Shown piece by piece: positions 25,126-39,058 of a DNA stretch of 64,000 nucleotides. The translations under genes and the position numbers were made by a program. Source of the stretch: Cardinalis cardinalis (Eukaryota > Chordata > Aves > Passeriformes > Cardinalidae); NCBI GenBank assembly GCA_014549065.1, contig JACDOX010000024.1, forward strand, positions 3,445,298-3,509,297, written 5' to 3'. Positions within the stretch are counted from its first letter, which is position 1. The number at the start of each line of letters is the position of its first letter. The notes under the pieces are model-generated. The model ran no database searches. It saw nothing but the letters and a program-made list of their open reading frames with translations, and had not been told where the DNA came from.

Positions 25126-28100
25126 ATNAGAGAGCAANACAGTGCTCTCGTACAGGGGTGTCTGACTACTGCACAAACTCTTGTGCAACCTGCTACGTGC
25201 CTCCTCTTCTTCAATATTGCCTGTTTGGGAACAAAGAGAAGGGATTCAGCTCCAGTATTTCCCCATAAAAATTACTTTTGAGATGAGATGAATCATAATA
25301 ATAGTACCAAGTCTCCAAATTAGGAGGTTTTTTTTTTCATTGCCAGGAATTTATGATAGGGGCTGCAGTCTCTTCTGGTCTTTTTGGATTACTTCCCTGG
25401 ATGGAGCTGAAGTCCTGAGCCTCCTGGCACATAGCTCACTGTGTTTTGGAGCATGAGCATTCCCCTGCAGGCTCTATTGCTTGCTTTGCTGAGGAAAGTG
25501 CCAAGATCTGTGAGATCCTGCCTGTTCCTCCTGCAGGATCAGGGCAGTGCTCAGCACCTCACTGCTGCTCCTCAGCACAGGGCAGTGAGCTCACTGTAGC
25601 TGTACACGGGGAGCTCGGGGGCCAGCCTGGGAGGTGACCAGCAGTGCATTCAGTACCAAGGGGAAGGTGGCAGGAGAGAGGGAGCTCCTGTGCTCCCTGC
25701 CGACCTGAGCAGTCACTCTGCAGCACATCCCTGCCCATGCCGTGTGCCTCAGGGCCACAAACAGGGACCACAGGCACAGCAACCTGCAGCACCTCAGGGT
25801 GCCCTGCTCTCCCAAGCCTCTCTCCTGCCTGGGCTGTGAAAGTTAGAGCTGTGCCAGATTTCTGCTCTGAAGGGATCTGCCTCCTGCTTTTATCCACTGC
25901 ATCTTGCTGTGTCTTCTCATCCTTGGTTAAAGATCTGCTTGGTAAATGTACCTCTAGCAATGGTGGCAGCTTGAAATTCGAAAAATATTATTTCACTTTG
26001 AAAAGGGAGAGAAGTGCAGTCATAGGGGAGCCCAGTAGAAGAGAGGCTGGAGAGAACAGGCATGGCAATGGTCGCTGGTGGGATAGGGCAAGGAAGGACT
26101 CCCAGAGCCAGGAAGATGGGCAAACAAACAAGGCTGGACTTCCCCCCGAGGGCACATGGCAGCTGCTGCTTTGCACCTTAGCTTTGCTCCGTCACCAACA
26201 CCAGCTGATGGCATGGTTTATCATTTCATATAGCCTGACATAGATTTTACAATATTTCAGTAAAAAATCTGAAATATTGGTTTCTGTCTGTAAGTGAGAG
26301 CAGGCTGTGAGCTGACAGTTGGATACCATCTTCCTGCGATGATCAAAATGATTGCTGCTGAGATCACAGCAAATGTAATCATTGCAGAGCTTTGGTGTTG
26401 CATACGATTGCATAAGAATATATAGAAAAATAACAATCTATACAATTATAGAATAAAATTTACTACATTAATTCCTTCAGATGCCAATTCTAAAAATTTC
26501 TTGCTCTCTTAAATTCCCAGAAAATCTCCTTTTCAGGTCCTGCAAGCTACTTTNTTAGAAAATTTAAAGGCAACAATAATAGATAGAGAAATCAGGCTGT
26601 AGTGTTCATCTATACAAATGTCACTGGAACGTGACCATCAGGAACACTGATTTGCATTTACAGCTCTAGAAAAAGNATTTGGTGTCATGCACTGTGTCAA
26701 GCACCCAAGACAGCATAGCAAAAGTTAATGTGCATAATACATTAAGCTAATGGGATTCAGTCAAGGGTGAATATGTCTCTTTGGGCTAAGAAAGCATCAA
26801 GTCTGCTCACGTCTTCTGAATGCTCTGCAGCCTGCTGAGTGCTTCTGCCACGGGCATGAATGTGAAACCAGAGCAGGAGAGGAAAAGACCTAGGGTGTAT
26901 CTGAGAGAACAGGAATGAAAAGATGTCAAGGAACACTACAAAATGCCAATTCTCTTCAGCTGGGGAAAAAAAAAAAGAAACAAACCCCAAAAGTTTTGTT
27001 CATATACCAATTTTGAACCAATTGCAGCCTTGAAAGGCTGACTACTGCCTTGAAAGAATATGCTCAAAACGGCCTTGTTTATGGGGAAGAGAATTTGAAA
27101 CAACAAACTTATTTTTGATAAACACGGGTGAAAAAATACTTCCCTCTGCTCCTTTAGACAGATAACTTCCTCCCAGCTCTACCATGCCATGAAAATTCAT
27201 AGGGANGTAAGTTCAAATAAAAGACTTAAAATTAAATCTGAAGAGTAAAGATAAATACCATTGATTTAGAGGATTATATTTTAACCTCAATTTGTACTAT
27301 TTCCACAGATTAATTGAAACAGCACCACCAACACCACCACCTCCCCAACCCTTAGCCAAGGCTTCAAACAGGCCCTTAGCTTTGTCTTCTTCCTATGAGG
27401 AAGCAAGGAAGGAAGAATTTAGCTTTACTTACAGGCAGCAGATGAGGCAGGTTCCCAAACACACAGAACAGTCCAGAACACAGCCAAGAGCTTCTCCTGC
27501 AAACCATCTGCTTGCAAGGACTGAATCAGCACTTGTCTTCAAACCTCTACACATNATTTTTTCGGTCAGCTCTCAACACTAGAGCTTCTTAGCTGTTTTA
27601 TATGTTAATATAGAAATATGTTTCCTCTATGGCTTGGCTCAAAACTTTCTTTTATGGCAATGCATTTTATTTCAAGACTTCAGATTTTTCTATTATTCTC
27701 AAAGAAATTGAATTTGAAAAGCTGAGGAAATTCTTCTTTATAAAGTGTGAGATAAACCATGGGTAAAACTCTCAGCAGAGAACATTCATCTAAATGAAGC
27801 CTGTCTCTATGTCTGTGTTTGTATGCAGGTGTCCAAGCTCACTGTGTCTCCAGTTCCTTGCATCCATATTCTTCCTTCTGGNTATCTCCTGTTTGTCTTG
27901 TACATGTCCCACCAGCCCACCCAGATGTGCCTCTGCTTTCCCCTCTTTGGCTGCCAGCCTGACCTCAGGCACTACATTTACCTCTCCTGTGCCATCCTGC
28001 CTGGTGGAGCCTTTCAGGAAAGGTTTTGTCACANGGTGCCATCACAAAGACACGTGGGATACACAGGACAGCAGAGTCTTCTCAGGCACACCAGGTTCAC

Positions 28101-29209
28101 TTTTACATGAGACCCACAAATACTCAACACAATGAAAACTGTGCATTATTTTCCAGTGGACAGAGACATATAGTGGGCAGTGTTTTCCTGAGTGCAAAAT
28201 GGCCAGAATANATTAAAATATGATAATAACTCTAAGCTAAGCACAAACTGGTCATTGGTCTGCAATGTAGTTGTATATTTATANGCTTAAATATTGGTGT
28301 AAAATAGTTTTCAGAAAACTGGTTTTCTCTGGAAGATGTAACACATTATCACTGACCTCTTCAAGAACTCAGGAAAAGCTTGAAAGAATGATAGATCTAG
28401 CTTTGTGATGTAGCAGCCAAATTCTAGCCACATTTTAAGGGAAGATAGAGATATCAGAACTGAGACAAGCTATGAAATATTCAAAATACTTGGAGGATTT
28501 GAGCAGTAAAGGTTCCTTGTTAGCAGAAGATATTAAATCGTAAAGGTCCAGATCATGCTGCACGAAGTCTTTCCCTGAAAGAAGATCCAGAGAAACAAAT
28601 TAAAGNAAAGTAACAGGACTATTCAAAGGCTTCATTATTTTTCACCAGAAGGATGTCAGAATCTGGTCTCTAATAAAGTTGATTTCATTCCTTCCCCTTA
28701 TTCCTGAGATTATTTGCAAAACTATAATCAATCACACAGACCAGTATNTAATTAAAACCCCAGTACTGAGCTAATATGAATACTGGTCATGACCTGAATG
28801 GCATCAAAATCTGAAACAAGAGAAGAAATGAACTGTGGTGGATTAAACAGTCCTCTAAACAAAACCTGGGCAGAAATGGTAACCCCCAGTGATAGCCAGG
28901 TGCAGGAGAAAGCACCCAGGCATGTTGGCAGGGCAGGCTAAGTTCTTGCCACTGGACTTGGTGAGCAGCTCTGCATTCAGAGGCAGGCTACCCACCAGCT
29001 TCCTTCAATCCTGCAGAATGCCTGAATGAAATTCAGTCCTTATTACAGGTGGTCATGCACAAACAAAGCCCACTGAAAGACAGCGAGTAGCAGAAGATCT
29101 TTCCTGGAAACAAATAACCTCCTATTTTAGCGGCCCATTGTTGAGGCCAACGCCTGATGCACAAGGAAATGAGCATGAGATAACATTTTCAAAATAGCCC
29201 ATGGTGACA

Positions 29210-29405
29210 CTTTTGCCGCATGGCATGGGGTCCGCGGCATTCTGATGAGTAATGTCCGTCCTTATCAGGGACATGGGCCGTGTGACTCATGCCCAGGAGC
29301 CACGCAGGGCCCGCTGCCAGCCAGCCCAGCCGTGCCCGCCCCGCTCCACGGTGGCGCCAGAGCTGTGCCCCCTCCGAGGGCTGAATCCTCACAGCACGGC
29401 TACTG
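29210..29405. promoter_or_regulatory. Small CpG-dense patch with AP-1 site
   Basis: More than a dozen CpG dinucleotides fall in about 200 bases (for example GTCCGCGGC and GCCCGCCCCGCTCC) inside CpG-poor DNA. A consensus AP-1 site TGACTCA is at 29283-29289. It could be an enhancer or an orphan promoter; no gene is recognisable beside it. Confidence 0.4.
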
Positions 29406-32344
29406 CTGGTACCAGCACAGAGCCCAGGGGGGCATTCTTGGGCTGATTTAAACCCTCTTCCTCTGGAGACACATCAGCTCTTCCACGTTCCGGGATGGCC
29501 AAGCACGTAGAGCAGGCTGCTGCAGAGAGAGGTCACAGAGCAGAGGCCTGCCGAGAAGGGCAGCACGACTGGAAGGGTGGCTGCCGCGCTCAGCAGGATT
29601 TTGTTGTCCTTGCACTGATAAACTACCTGAAAGGTCTGGCACCAAACCCAGCTGGCCCCATATGAAACGTGTCTTCATGGAAGGCACAGTGGTGCTGAAA
29701 TACTCACAGCAGCCCACATTCCATGCCATGAATGGAGAGGCAATAATTCAAGATATGAGAAAAAAATCATGGCATCTTCTGGTTTGAAAGGTATGATTCA
29801 TGTTTTCAGTGCCACAGTATAGGTGTTCTTATTGTCAAAGTTTACAGTAGCAATAGCAAAACTTCTGGCACCAAAAAAAATATTGATCTCTTACATCAAA
29901 ATAGGTAGTTATTTTCTCATTAATTTCTCTGGATAGATAATACACATCAGGAAAAATATCAACATCTTTTTTCTAAGAAAACCCAATTTTTCCTCACTTA
30001 ATCCTAGCCTTTTCTTCTCCCATTTCCCTCCCANTTCCCTATCCTCACAATAAAAAAAATAATGTGGAGAGTAAGGAAAATCAGGTAATGTATATAAGTA
30101 GACGGAGAACTGCTCAGACCCTTTCTCAGCCCAGTCAGGATTCTGGAGTAGGGTGGGTGGGGATGGAAGCAGCTCAGTCCAGGTTACTTGTGTCACATTA
30201 AGCTCAGGAATTATTATTTCTTACTTGAAAACAGCTATGAGGTAAAAGGAATTTCAGGGTATACCCAGAGCCTTTACAACCGTATACTGTTGTTCATGAA
30301 TCATTTCCTCTGNAGTTAAGGAGATGAGGTACACAATCGTATCATTGCACACGCTTGTATAAAAAGGTACAAAAGGCCTTTTCTTTGAAAGTTAATAGCA
30401 GGAGAATGAAATAATCTCTTCTTTTTTTACAAGAGAATAGTTTCATTGTTCTGCCCACACACTTTATTTGTTGATCTGACATCTGTAATAGTGAAGTGGA
30501 AGAGGAAAGGGAAGCGGATGAGAGAAATAAGTGAATTAAAATATTTGGGGTAAGCTTTTGGAGAACACTACGACTGTGCTTGAATAAACTTGACGTGATC
30601 TAAGTAATAGCACAAATAATCAAACACTGAAGGAAAAAGTCCACCCTGATCTGGTTGCAAACATTGACCTCTCTCATACCATCACTCCTTCTTAGAGTGT
30701 TATTCTAATTTGCTTCTAAGGCTGTTCCCCGAAGACCTAATTCCCCTTTGTGCATAGACAAAATTTCCACTGCTGCCTCTGAGAGCTGTATTTTACTATG
30801 ATGTGNTTGTTTCTGACAGCAGCTCCTTGTGCTGAGTTAACTCTTTCAACTTAAATTTGGTTCCTTGGTTTTAGATGCCCCATGGAGGTCACACCATACT
30901 GCTGTGGAAGGTGCTGGATATATAAATTCCTTGGCAGTGCAAGGGGGTCTTGTCCAGAGTCCAGGTGAGGGACAGCCCCATGGCCTTGCAAGGTGTGAAC
31001 CAAAATGTGGGTGGAGGGCTTGAGCACCCTCCTTCCGGGGAATAAGTCACAAGAACGGGGCTGTCTGGAGGGCTAGCAGCCACCTGACTTGGTGGCCCTA
31101 CTCCTCTCACCAGGCAGTAGAATTTGTGCTGGAGAGGAGGAGGAGACTGAACTGCACAGAAAAAAAACATACCCCAAGATTTGCAAAGTTCTGCTGATGA
31201 AGGCAGCAGTCCTTACATTCCTTCTTTGTGCCAGGGACTTGTTGCTGAACCAACAAGACTAAGGACCTTGAACAGCAAGTTAGAAGAATTTGGCACCACG
31301 CAAGTAAGCCCTCAAATTTTGTCAGTATTTGTCAGCAATGTCTCTGCTTNTTAGATATTTTCTGGGTATAATGGGAGGGATAGGTTAATTACCACATACA
31401 TTTTTATGTGGACCAGCTGTCTACTTTGTCTGCTGTCAGAAATGAAAAGTCCTCTGGGAATCCCTCTGAGAAAACACAGTTTGTCTTCTAGGAATAGAAT
31501 GGCTTTCTTTTAATATCCTCTTCAACTGTAACTCATTTAGCTTATAAATCTTGACAACGGATTCTGGCCACTGATGTGCTGTTTTCTTATCTTAAGCCCT
31601 TTCTTTCTCTCCTTCCTCCTTGGATACCTTATACTCTCTGTTTAATGTGAGACACAGCTGTCCCTGCCAGCAGGAGCTCACATTCTGAAAATCACCAAGA
31701 TTTATGCAACAGGTGTTCTATGAACCCACTGTAAAAACATTTTCTTCATGCAATGAAACAATATACTGGGCTGGGATAAAAAAAATAAATCAAAATAAAA
31801 GAAGGAAAGATTTGCTGGCTGGAAATAAGATTTGGCACAACTTCAGCTTAAGAGCTGAGTTTTTCTTTTTGTCTTAAAGGAAACCTAAATAGCTTCCGTA
31901 TAAGTGGATGGGTGAAAATAGGCAGGTAGAATATAAGTAAAGGATTGACAACCATGGGACAAGGCTTAGTAACAGGAGGATAATTGGGAGGAATCTCCTT
32001 TTAAATATATGCNTCAGTTGCCCCAATGCCTCTTCTTTGAGTAGTCTGGGTACACTTACCAAGCAACAGAAACAAGGTCACAGACCAATGCATTTCAACC
32101 TCTTGCAACTGTCAGTCCGATAATATTTTTGCAGTCCATNATATGTAGAGCCCTGCACAGAAACTTTTAAGTCTAGGGCTTTTACTTTTGTCTTGTAGTC
32201 CCATTTTGGAGATCCTTCAGTTATCCACAGACCAGAGTTTAAAACCATTGCATTAAAACCAAATCCAACAAGCCTCATGGATGATATAAACTCCTCACAT
32301 CCCCAAAAAGCTGAAAACAGCTACTAATGGTTTTAAAATATATG

Positions 32345-32371
32345 CTGTGTGTGTATATGTATATATATATG
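32345..32371. repeat. TG/TA dinucleotide repeat
   Basis: TGTGTGTGTATATG followed by ATATATATAT; a compound microsatellite. Confidence 0.85.
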
Positions 32372-35300
32372 CAGAATATCATTATATTTAGATAGGTGAT
32401 ACACAATATTATAGCAAAAATGCCCCTGTCACCAGGCAGTTGCAGAGAGAGGAGCACTTAGTGTTTTATTCAGTGCTGTAAAAAAGCATTCAAAATTTCA
32501 GTCAGTATGTATGTAAGAGACAGAATGACACTTGGTACTCAAGCTTTTGAATGGATCAGATGAACTGTCCCTCAGGAAACAGAGTTATGAGCTCAGGAAA
32601 TGCTTGAGCACTTATCTCTGGGCTTTCTTCTGACAATGTGTTGGGAGGAAGAAGGTGGGGACAGCAAGAAAAGCAACCATTTCACAGGGGAAATACACAC
32701 GTAAGTGGGTACTTCATACAGTACAGAAAATGACACTCGAGTTCTGGGAGTAAGATCCTGCTCTTCACACCTAAAAGAAAGACAGATTTGATAGCTCAGA
32801 ACTCTTTGGCTTTCAGTTTGGGCACATCTACCTATCTCCTGCCTCTCCCCAAGGCCAATGCCAAGTGTTTGAATGGCCTTAATTCACACTCAGGAGGAAG
32901 ACCACACACTCCTGAGAGAGAGCTGTGTGGTTTTAAAGACAGGAGGAGCATTTCAACCTGCCGTCCCTAAATAGGTTTATGACAAGAAACTTCAAGCAAA
33001 GAAAGACAATAAGCCAAAAAAGAAAGTTGAAAAAGCTCTCTCCTTGGCTTACACACACATNGGTGATCCAAACAGTGATGATATAGAATAGATAAGACAG
33101 TGCTGATCATGACTCTACANGTCTCCTCAATGCTTGTAACATATTTGAAGTACATAGTCTTGAATATTTTGTTTAAATCAGGGGATTCACTAGCAAGGCA
33201 TGTAAAGAAAAATGTGCCAAATAGCTGTGACTNGGGCAAAAATGAAGGAATGATTTTTGAAGTCCAGGCATTTCATGCTACTGTCTTGTGGATACCCAGT
33301 GGAAGACAGTAGCGCCAAGAAACTGAGCAGAGTCCAACCTGGAAAAGCTCTGTGCAACTTCAAAATTATCTCATATCCCTTCCTCAATTACAGCTGATCA
33401 GTCAGTTAGACAAACCTGCTGCCTTTCAGTAGGNACAAAGGAAGAAAAAACCTCCAGGGGTTACTGTGTACCTGAACAACAGTATCAATAAGCTCCTGAG
33501 GGAAATAAAAAGAGCCNGCCAAACGTTGACTGTGAGGATTTAAAACTCTGCTGAAACATGTGCTTCACATTCAAGCCTTTCCTGTGAATTAGCTAGCTGT
33601 TCTGAAGGTGCTGCAGATACATGAGAAAGACTTCAAGTACTAAACTGAATGGAGGGATTATATTTGTTAATACTGTTCCACAGTGCCCTGAATCCCTGAG
33701 GATGAACAATACCTGCCTGCATCTGTGACAATTACTGTTGTGATTTGGGATTGACAACTGACAATTACTGCGCCTCTTTGCTAATCGTGGTGCAGCTACC
33801 GGCACTAAAAGCTTTCACCATTGCTCTTGTTACTCATTCACTTGGAAAGACTGCAGTTCTTATTTTTTTAATTTGTTTTACATAACTGAATCAAGCTGGG
33901 ACCTAAGAGTGATTTTACCATGTAGAGCTTACATCAATGAGTAGCNGACCTTATAGAGGAAGCAANTTTCTGCATATTGGAGGGAAAAAGATATAAGTCA
34001 TTAAATATGTATATGTCCTTAAAGATCCANGTAAATACTAAAAAAATTGTTGTGCTGGTAATGGCATTTGATAACCACCACCCCTAACAGCCTCTCCCCC
34101 ACTCCAACCAAAAACCCTTTCATGCCCAACAGAAAACCCGTTACAAACAGAACAGAACCCCACAACAAAGAAAATNGAACCTTTGGGCTGAGTTTACTCC
34201 CCTACAGATAAATCACAGGTGGTACTGTTAACTGGGTTGGGGGCAGGAAGTATTCAAATATACTTTATATTTTTGCAAGAACCAAGGAGACTTTTTTGCT
34301 GTTGAAGATTGTCAGTAAATATCTTAAGGACAATTTGTCAATGCTAGAGTCTTTCTCACTGTTATCTCTACTTTCTTACTATGGCAGCTAATTTAATGCT
34401 TAATTTTAAGACTGTTTTTGGTTTCTAATGTATCTGTGAGGCGTTTTCTGTGACTTNCCTGCCCAATGCTATCTTGGAGAACAAAGTAATTCCTTTACTT
34501 GTTTCATGGGGCCTTCAGATGTGTGAAATGCTGAAACCTCATGCTGCCAGGGTCAGTCACAGCCAGCATGGTGGCAGCAAGGCCAGCTCAGCTGCCCAAG
34601 TCACAGTGGCATCATTTGCACAAGGCCAGAGGTGGGTGCCTCATTTTGTGCTTTCCATTCCTAAATAAAGCCTCCTTTCCCACTATGTGNTCAGACTCTG
34701 TGGAGGCTGCCACAGGCAGGGTTGCAGTGCTAGCAGCCCATCACCCAGCCGAGACTGCGGGCAGCCACGCTCCCCTGTGGCCATGCTGGCTCAGTGGGCA
34801 CCGTCCCTGCAAGGGATGTGCTGCAGAAGATGCCCAGCCAAGCCCTGCTGCAGTGGGAAAGCCATAATGAACAAGCACAACTGTTTCCTGGCAGCCTCCA
34901 GCACCACCAGCTGACAAGGCAGGTAGGATCCCCAGGCAGGTTCAGCTCATGTCATCCCATCAGTAGCAGTGCAGACCCCCAGCTGCCANGGTCCTTCCCC
35001 TGCCTGAGAGCCCTCAAGGTCACGGCAAATGGAAGCTCTTTGGCCAAATATAAGTTATTCCTGCAAGGAATGTATTCCTACACAGAGCAAGGGCAGCCAG
35101 AGGTGCCAGAGGTTCCCCTACTCTCAGTGCAGCAAGCACCANGCTTGGAAGCAGCTTGGCAGCTGCTTCCCAGCCCTTGCACACCCCAGCCCNAGCCCTC
35201 CCCTCGCTGCCTTCTCTGCCTTCGGAGAGGGAGCACACCGTGCGTTATCCCCTTGTAGCTCATCTCCCTTCTAATTACATCTCCTGTCCTCAGCTAACAA

Positions 35301-38134
35301 TTATTGCTGTNGGGCCATGGCCTTATGGTGGCAGTGAGAAAGGCTGAGCAGAAAGTCCTGTGTGGCTCCAGGATGATGTTCAGATGGCTGCCCTGTCAGG
35401 GAAACAGCTGGGAATATTATTTGGAAGCGGCTCACCCAGGAACCACNACCAGCTGACATGCGCCCCTTCTACTTTTAGCCCCTCAAACCTCTGCCCTCTG
35501 ACTGCACAAGCAGGGAGCTGTTGGCTCCAGCTTCTGCAGGAGCACTCCCACACCAGGGTGGGGATGGGAAGGACATGCTTTCCTCTCAGATGTCTGACAG
35601 CCAAGAGGGACCAGGCACCTGCAGCAGGGANAGTTTAGGACTGGCCAGGCTCTGTTCTGCCAAACGTGTCTGGACCCCAAAGAACACTGGAGAAAACAGC
35701 CCTGCTCTTTGCACCTGTCCTGGCACTGCCAGCCCCCATGTGCCAAGACAAAAGGGCAGGCTGGAAACCTGTAAAGGATCCAGTGAAGAAGGAGCCTGAC
35801 TCACCACTACAGCTCCAAATAGTCCTAATGGCAGCAATAGAGAGCATGGGGGAAACAGGGTAGCGAAAATAAATAGCTCTACTCTGGAGGAAGTTCTGAA
35901 CATTTTAGAGCTTGCAGCTGGGCAGCTCTTCTGGAAAATATTTTAATACAGGGAACTAAATGTTTTCCCTGGAAGTCTGCACTAAAACTGGATCTCTTGA
36001 GTGAGAGGATGCATCCTTTGGGCAGTAATTTGCTGATGCTATTTCAAAAGTGTTGAGGTGGATCATGTACAGCTTCTCTCAGTATCTCAGTCATTCCATT
36101 TTTTATGCTCTGCGTTGTGGGGAAGGGCTTATTCCAAGTTTTTGCAGCTCATAACACAGCAGTACTACACTGGCTTCTCANTGTTAATACAGAGATAAAA
36201 TCCTGCAGCAGAATCACTTCTGCACTAACNTGGAAACTTGGTTCCAAGCGGTAATCAATCCAGCCTCAACCACTCTGTTTCATCAGGTCACTTCCCCTTG
36301 GGAAACCTCTCCCTCTCCATAACTAAGTCACTTCAAACACAAGTCCACCTTTATAGAGAGGAATGAGTGATAGGCTTCCCTGTCTTTTTGCCAGGTGCTA
36401 ATTGATTAGCCATCGGGCAGCCATATATTTGAGTCCTTGCCATACTTCCAGAAGAAGCAAGATTTCTCACAGACATGGTAGATGATACCTACAGAGCATT
36501 TTGAGTAACTAAGGGTATTTGTGACTGGGGATGTGAAATGATGATGGTAACTTGGCTGCAATGTTCAAGNGTCACTAAGGATCTGAAGGTCTTTTGCTTG
36601 GAGATCGTTGCCTCTCCAGGCTGCTCTTCCATGACTCACTCCACAAACCAACCTCATTGCCACAGCCAGGAGGAAATGATTCATAAATACTGACCTTTCC
36701 CCTTGCCACCCCTGCAAAATGAGGTCTGTGTATAAGCACTCCCAGAGCTGGAGCCATGGGAATTACAACTAGATAAACCATCCACTGACGGCAATATCAC
36801 GCAACCACTTCCTTGCCTCTGCTAATGGTGGAGATGTTTGCTGCGAGCCAGGCACACTCACAGGAGAACATAACAGGGACAAAACAGACAAATTAGGCAA
36901 GGAGAAGGTGACTCAGAACAGGGGAGGTTGAAAAAGAAGGGTCAGAGCTGGATGAAATCCCTCCATCTCCTCTTTGCAGATATTNGAAGCCAATGTCTCA
37001 TAGAAAAAAAGACATGCTTAATAAAAGATATCCTTCATGCCCCACCCAGTTTATGGGATTCACAGTTCCAGGTAAGAAGTCATTAACGAATAATATTGCT
37101 TTGTTATTATTTGCAACTTCCTCAGGACACAGGATGCCCAGCCTTGGGTTTGCAGCCTGTCATCGACCTGCTGCACAATCATGAAGTGATGAGGGGCTGG
37201 GACCCAAAGCACTCTAAGCTCAAGCTCCTGTCTCAGGANTGGGTGCAGCAGATGGGAGGCAAATGCAAAAGAGAAGGATGGATACCTCTTTTTCTCCCTT
37301 ATGAACCATCCTCATGACCGAGGAGGTCCTCTCCACTTCTAGGCAGACCTCTCATTGAAACTTTCCAGTTGAAGCATCCCAAAATTTATTTCACTCCAAA
37401 NACAAGGACAGGCAAAAGGATCAAGACTTTTCATTTCTTTATCACACCATCTTGGGCTTCAACTCTGTTCAGCAGAGCATTATTCCAGGTCCTGCAGCAT
37501 GCCTCATACATCTATCACCAGAAATGCCTAATCAAACTAGTAGGAATGTCACCAGGACCTGACAAAGAGANTTGCTCCTTAGTTTTAAGTCCATACTTCT
37601 GTGAGGAGTTGCCCCNGAGGAAGACAGTAATGGCAAACTGTTCACTGTCCTTTAGTGAGAGCTGCCTCTAATGGTATGGCATCTAGGCACAAGCTGCTCC
37701 TCACGTACCAGATATAACAAGACCTCCACCTTGGGACACAGGGAGTGGACAGAGGGCATAACAGCCAATGTGCACTCACAGGGAAAGCTGCAGGCTTTAC
37801 AGGTGGGACTTCTCTTCAAGTNGGAGCATTGGGGTGGCCCCAGCTGCAGCACATAGCAGTGGCCAGCTTGCAGTGGGGTGGGCTGGCAGCCAGTCCCCGG
37901 TGTGGCAGGCTGCATGGGCACTGCTGTGCTGGAGTTTGGGGTGGCAGCCCCCAGCATTGCCCTGGCTTGCCCCCAGGCAGCCAGCTCCTGACCACCCAGC
38001 CCTATGGGTGACAGCATGAGGGCACGGCCTTGCAGCNTGGGTGGGGCATGTAGGACCACACAAAGGCAGATTAAGGACCTGCCCCTGCTCCCNGTGCCCT
38101 GTGGCAAATTTGGACTTCCACGTTTTCCCCCCAG

Positions 38135-38414
38135 CAGTGGCAATGTTTTTGCAAAGGAGGCAGCAGCTGAGAATCCGCCCCAAGCGTGGGGTGCACAGGG
38201 TGCTGGCTGCCCAGGAGCTGGCAGCTGCCTGGCAGAGCACCCTCAGGCAGCCCTGTGGGTGGGACGGGGCCACCTCCTCCCTGGTGTTCCCCATGGCCAG
38301 CACCCCCTGCACAGCCTTCCTGCAGGCTGCGTGGGACGGCGTGTCAGGGCTTGCAGGCAGACTCAGCAACAGCACAAATACAACTCTGGTTCCAAGGGCT
38401 GGCTCAGGGGCAGG
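38135..38414 (+). other. Unassigned exon-like open frame
   Basis: I do not recognise a family. The stretch starts directly after a good splice-acceptor-like sequence (CGTTTTCCCCCCAG, 38121-38134), stays open in one frame for 280 bases, and ends at a donor-like GTGAGC (38415-38420). The first in-frame stop, TGA, lies inside that donor (38416-38418). Codons of this frame strongly prefer G or C in third position, as in bird coding exons. An in-frame ATG is at 38143. The predicted product is basic and alanine/leucine-rich at first (MFLQRRQQLRIRPKR) with no domain I can name. Against it: local GC content is high, other frames are open here on both strands, and no partner exon was found. Confidence 0.25.
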
Positions 38415-39058
38415 GTGAGCACCAGGGGAGAAGACAGCTCAGTAATTATTTATGCTGCACAGAGAAAAGAATTATTAGGCAGCTGTTGTCAAGCAGGCAC
38501 AGGTACCGAGGTAAACCAGACTTTGGGGTTTAAGAGTTCTGGGGAACCAGTGACCAAGAGCAGCATTCCAGCCTCTTGGTGCCAGGTAGACCCCTCTCTG
38601 CCAGTATGACAGAGGTTTACCTTCCTGTCTGATGTTCTCAAAGCACATTCTCAACTGCAGCATCCTGCAGAGAAATGTAAGTAAAGAGAAAGATAGCAAT
38701 CTTTCATCATTATTGAACAATACCAATTTTGTTGCCACTGACAAATGCTGAATTCCCAGAGACAATTGGGAAACTGGAACTGNGCTGAAACGGCTGCTGA
38801 AGACTTGGACCTAGGCCAGTTGTCCCTTCAAGGGTGCACAACTGGGTACCATGTGCCAATGAAGCTCTTTCTTCATTATCCAAACAAGCACTGGAGCTTC
38901 TTCTGGGACCAACAGGACTCATTTCTCAGAAATCATCTTATCAGAGGGTGAATACTCCAATATCTGGTATCTTTCCTTTTGGGTGCCTATATCTCCTCCC
39001 AATACCTGAGTAGCTAAAGCAAACTATGACAAGTACAACTGATTTTTCTTTAAACATC

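Larger units (their letters stand above)
23709..38134. other. Gene-poor interval
   Basis: No gene supported. Contents noted: a TG microsatellite (25109-25125), an A run (26963-26974), an octamer word ATTTGCAT (26650-26657), a CpG-rich patch with an AP-1 site (29210-29405), a TG/TA repeat (32345-32371), and GC-rich patches around 25.6-25.9, 34.5-35.3 and 37.8-38.0 kb where several overlapping frames stay open on both strands. The longest such frame (25644-26243, plus) has no recognisable domain or codon bias, and I treat it as chance. Confidence 0.55.

Noticed and set aside
25644..26243. 199-codon plus-strand frame, the longest in the gene-poor interval
   Set aside because: No domain, no GC3 bias in its second half, overlapped by equally open minus-strand frames; best explained by local GC content.
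28830..28960. Possible LTR start (TGTGGTGGATTAAAC)
   Set aside because: No matching second LTR, primer-binding site or internal retroviral sequence was found; the resemblance is only a few bases.
32086..32275. Segment resembling the end of an ancient mammalian-type interspersed repeat (CCAGAGTTTAAAACCATTGC)
   Set aside because: The similarity is short and weak, and no terminal inverted repeats or target duplications could be seen.
34794..35258. 154-codon plus-strand frame
   Set aside because: No recognisable family; several overlapping frames are open on both strands; no convincing splice signals.
37797..38375. 192-codon minus-strand frame overlapping the exon-like plus frame
   Set aside because: Antisense shadow in GC-rich DNA with low-complexity composition; the plus-strand alternative has better splice sites and codon bias.
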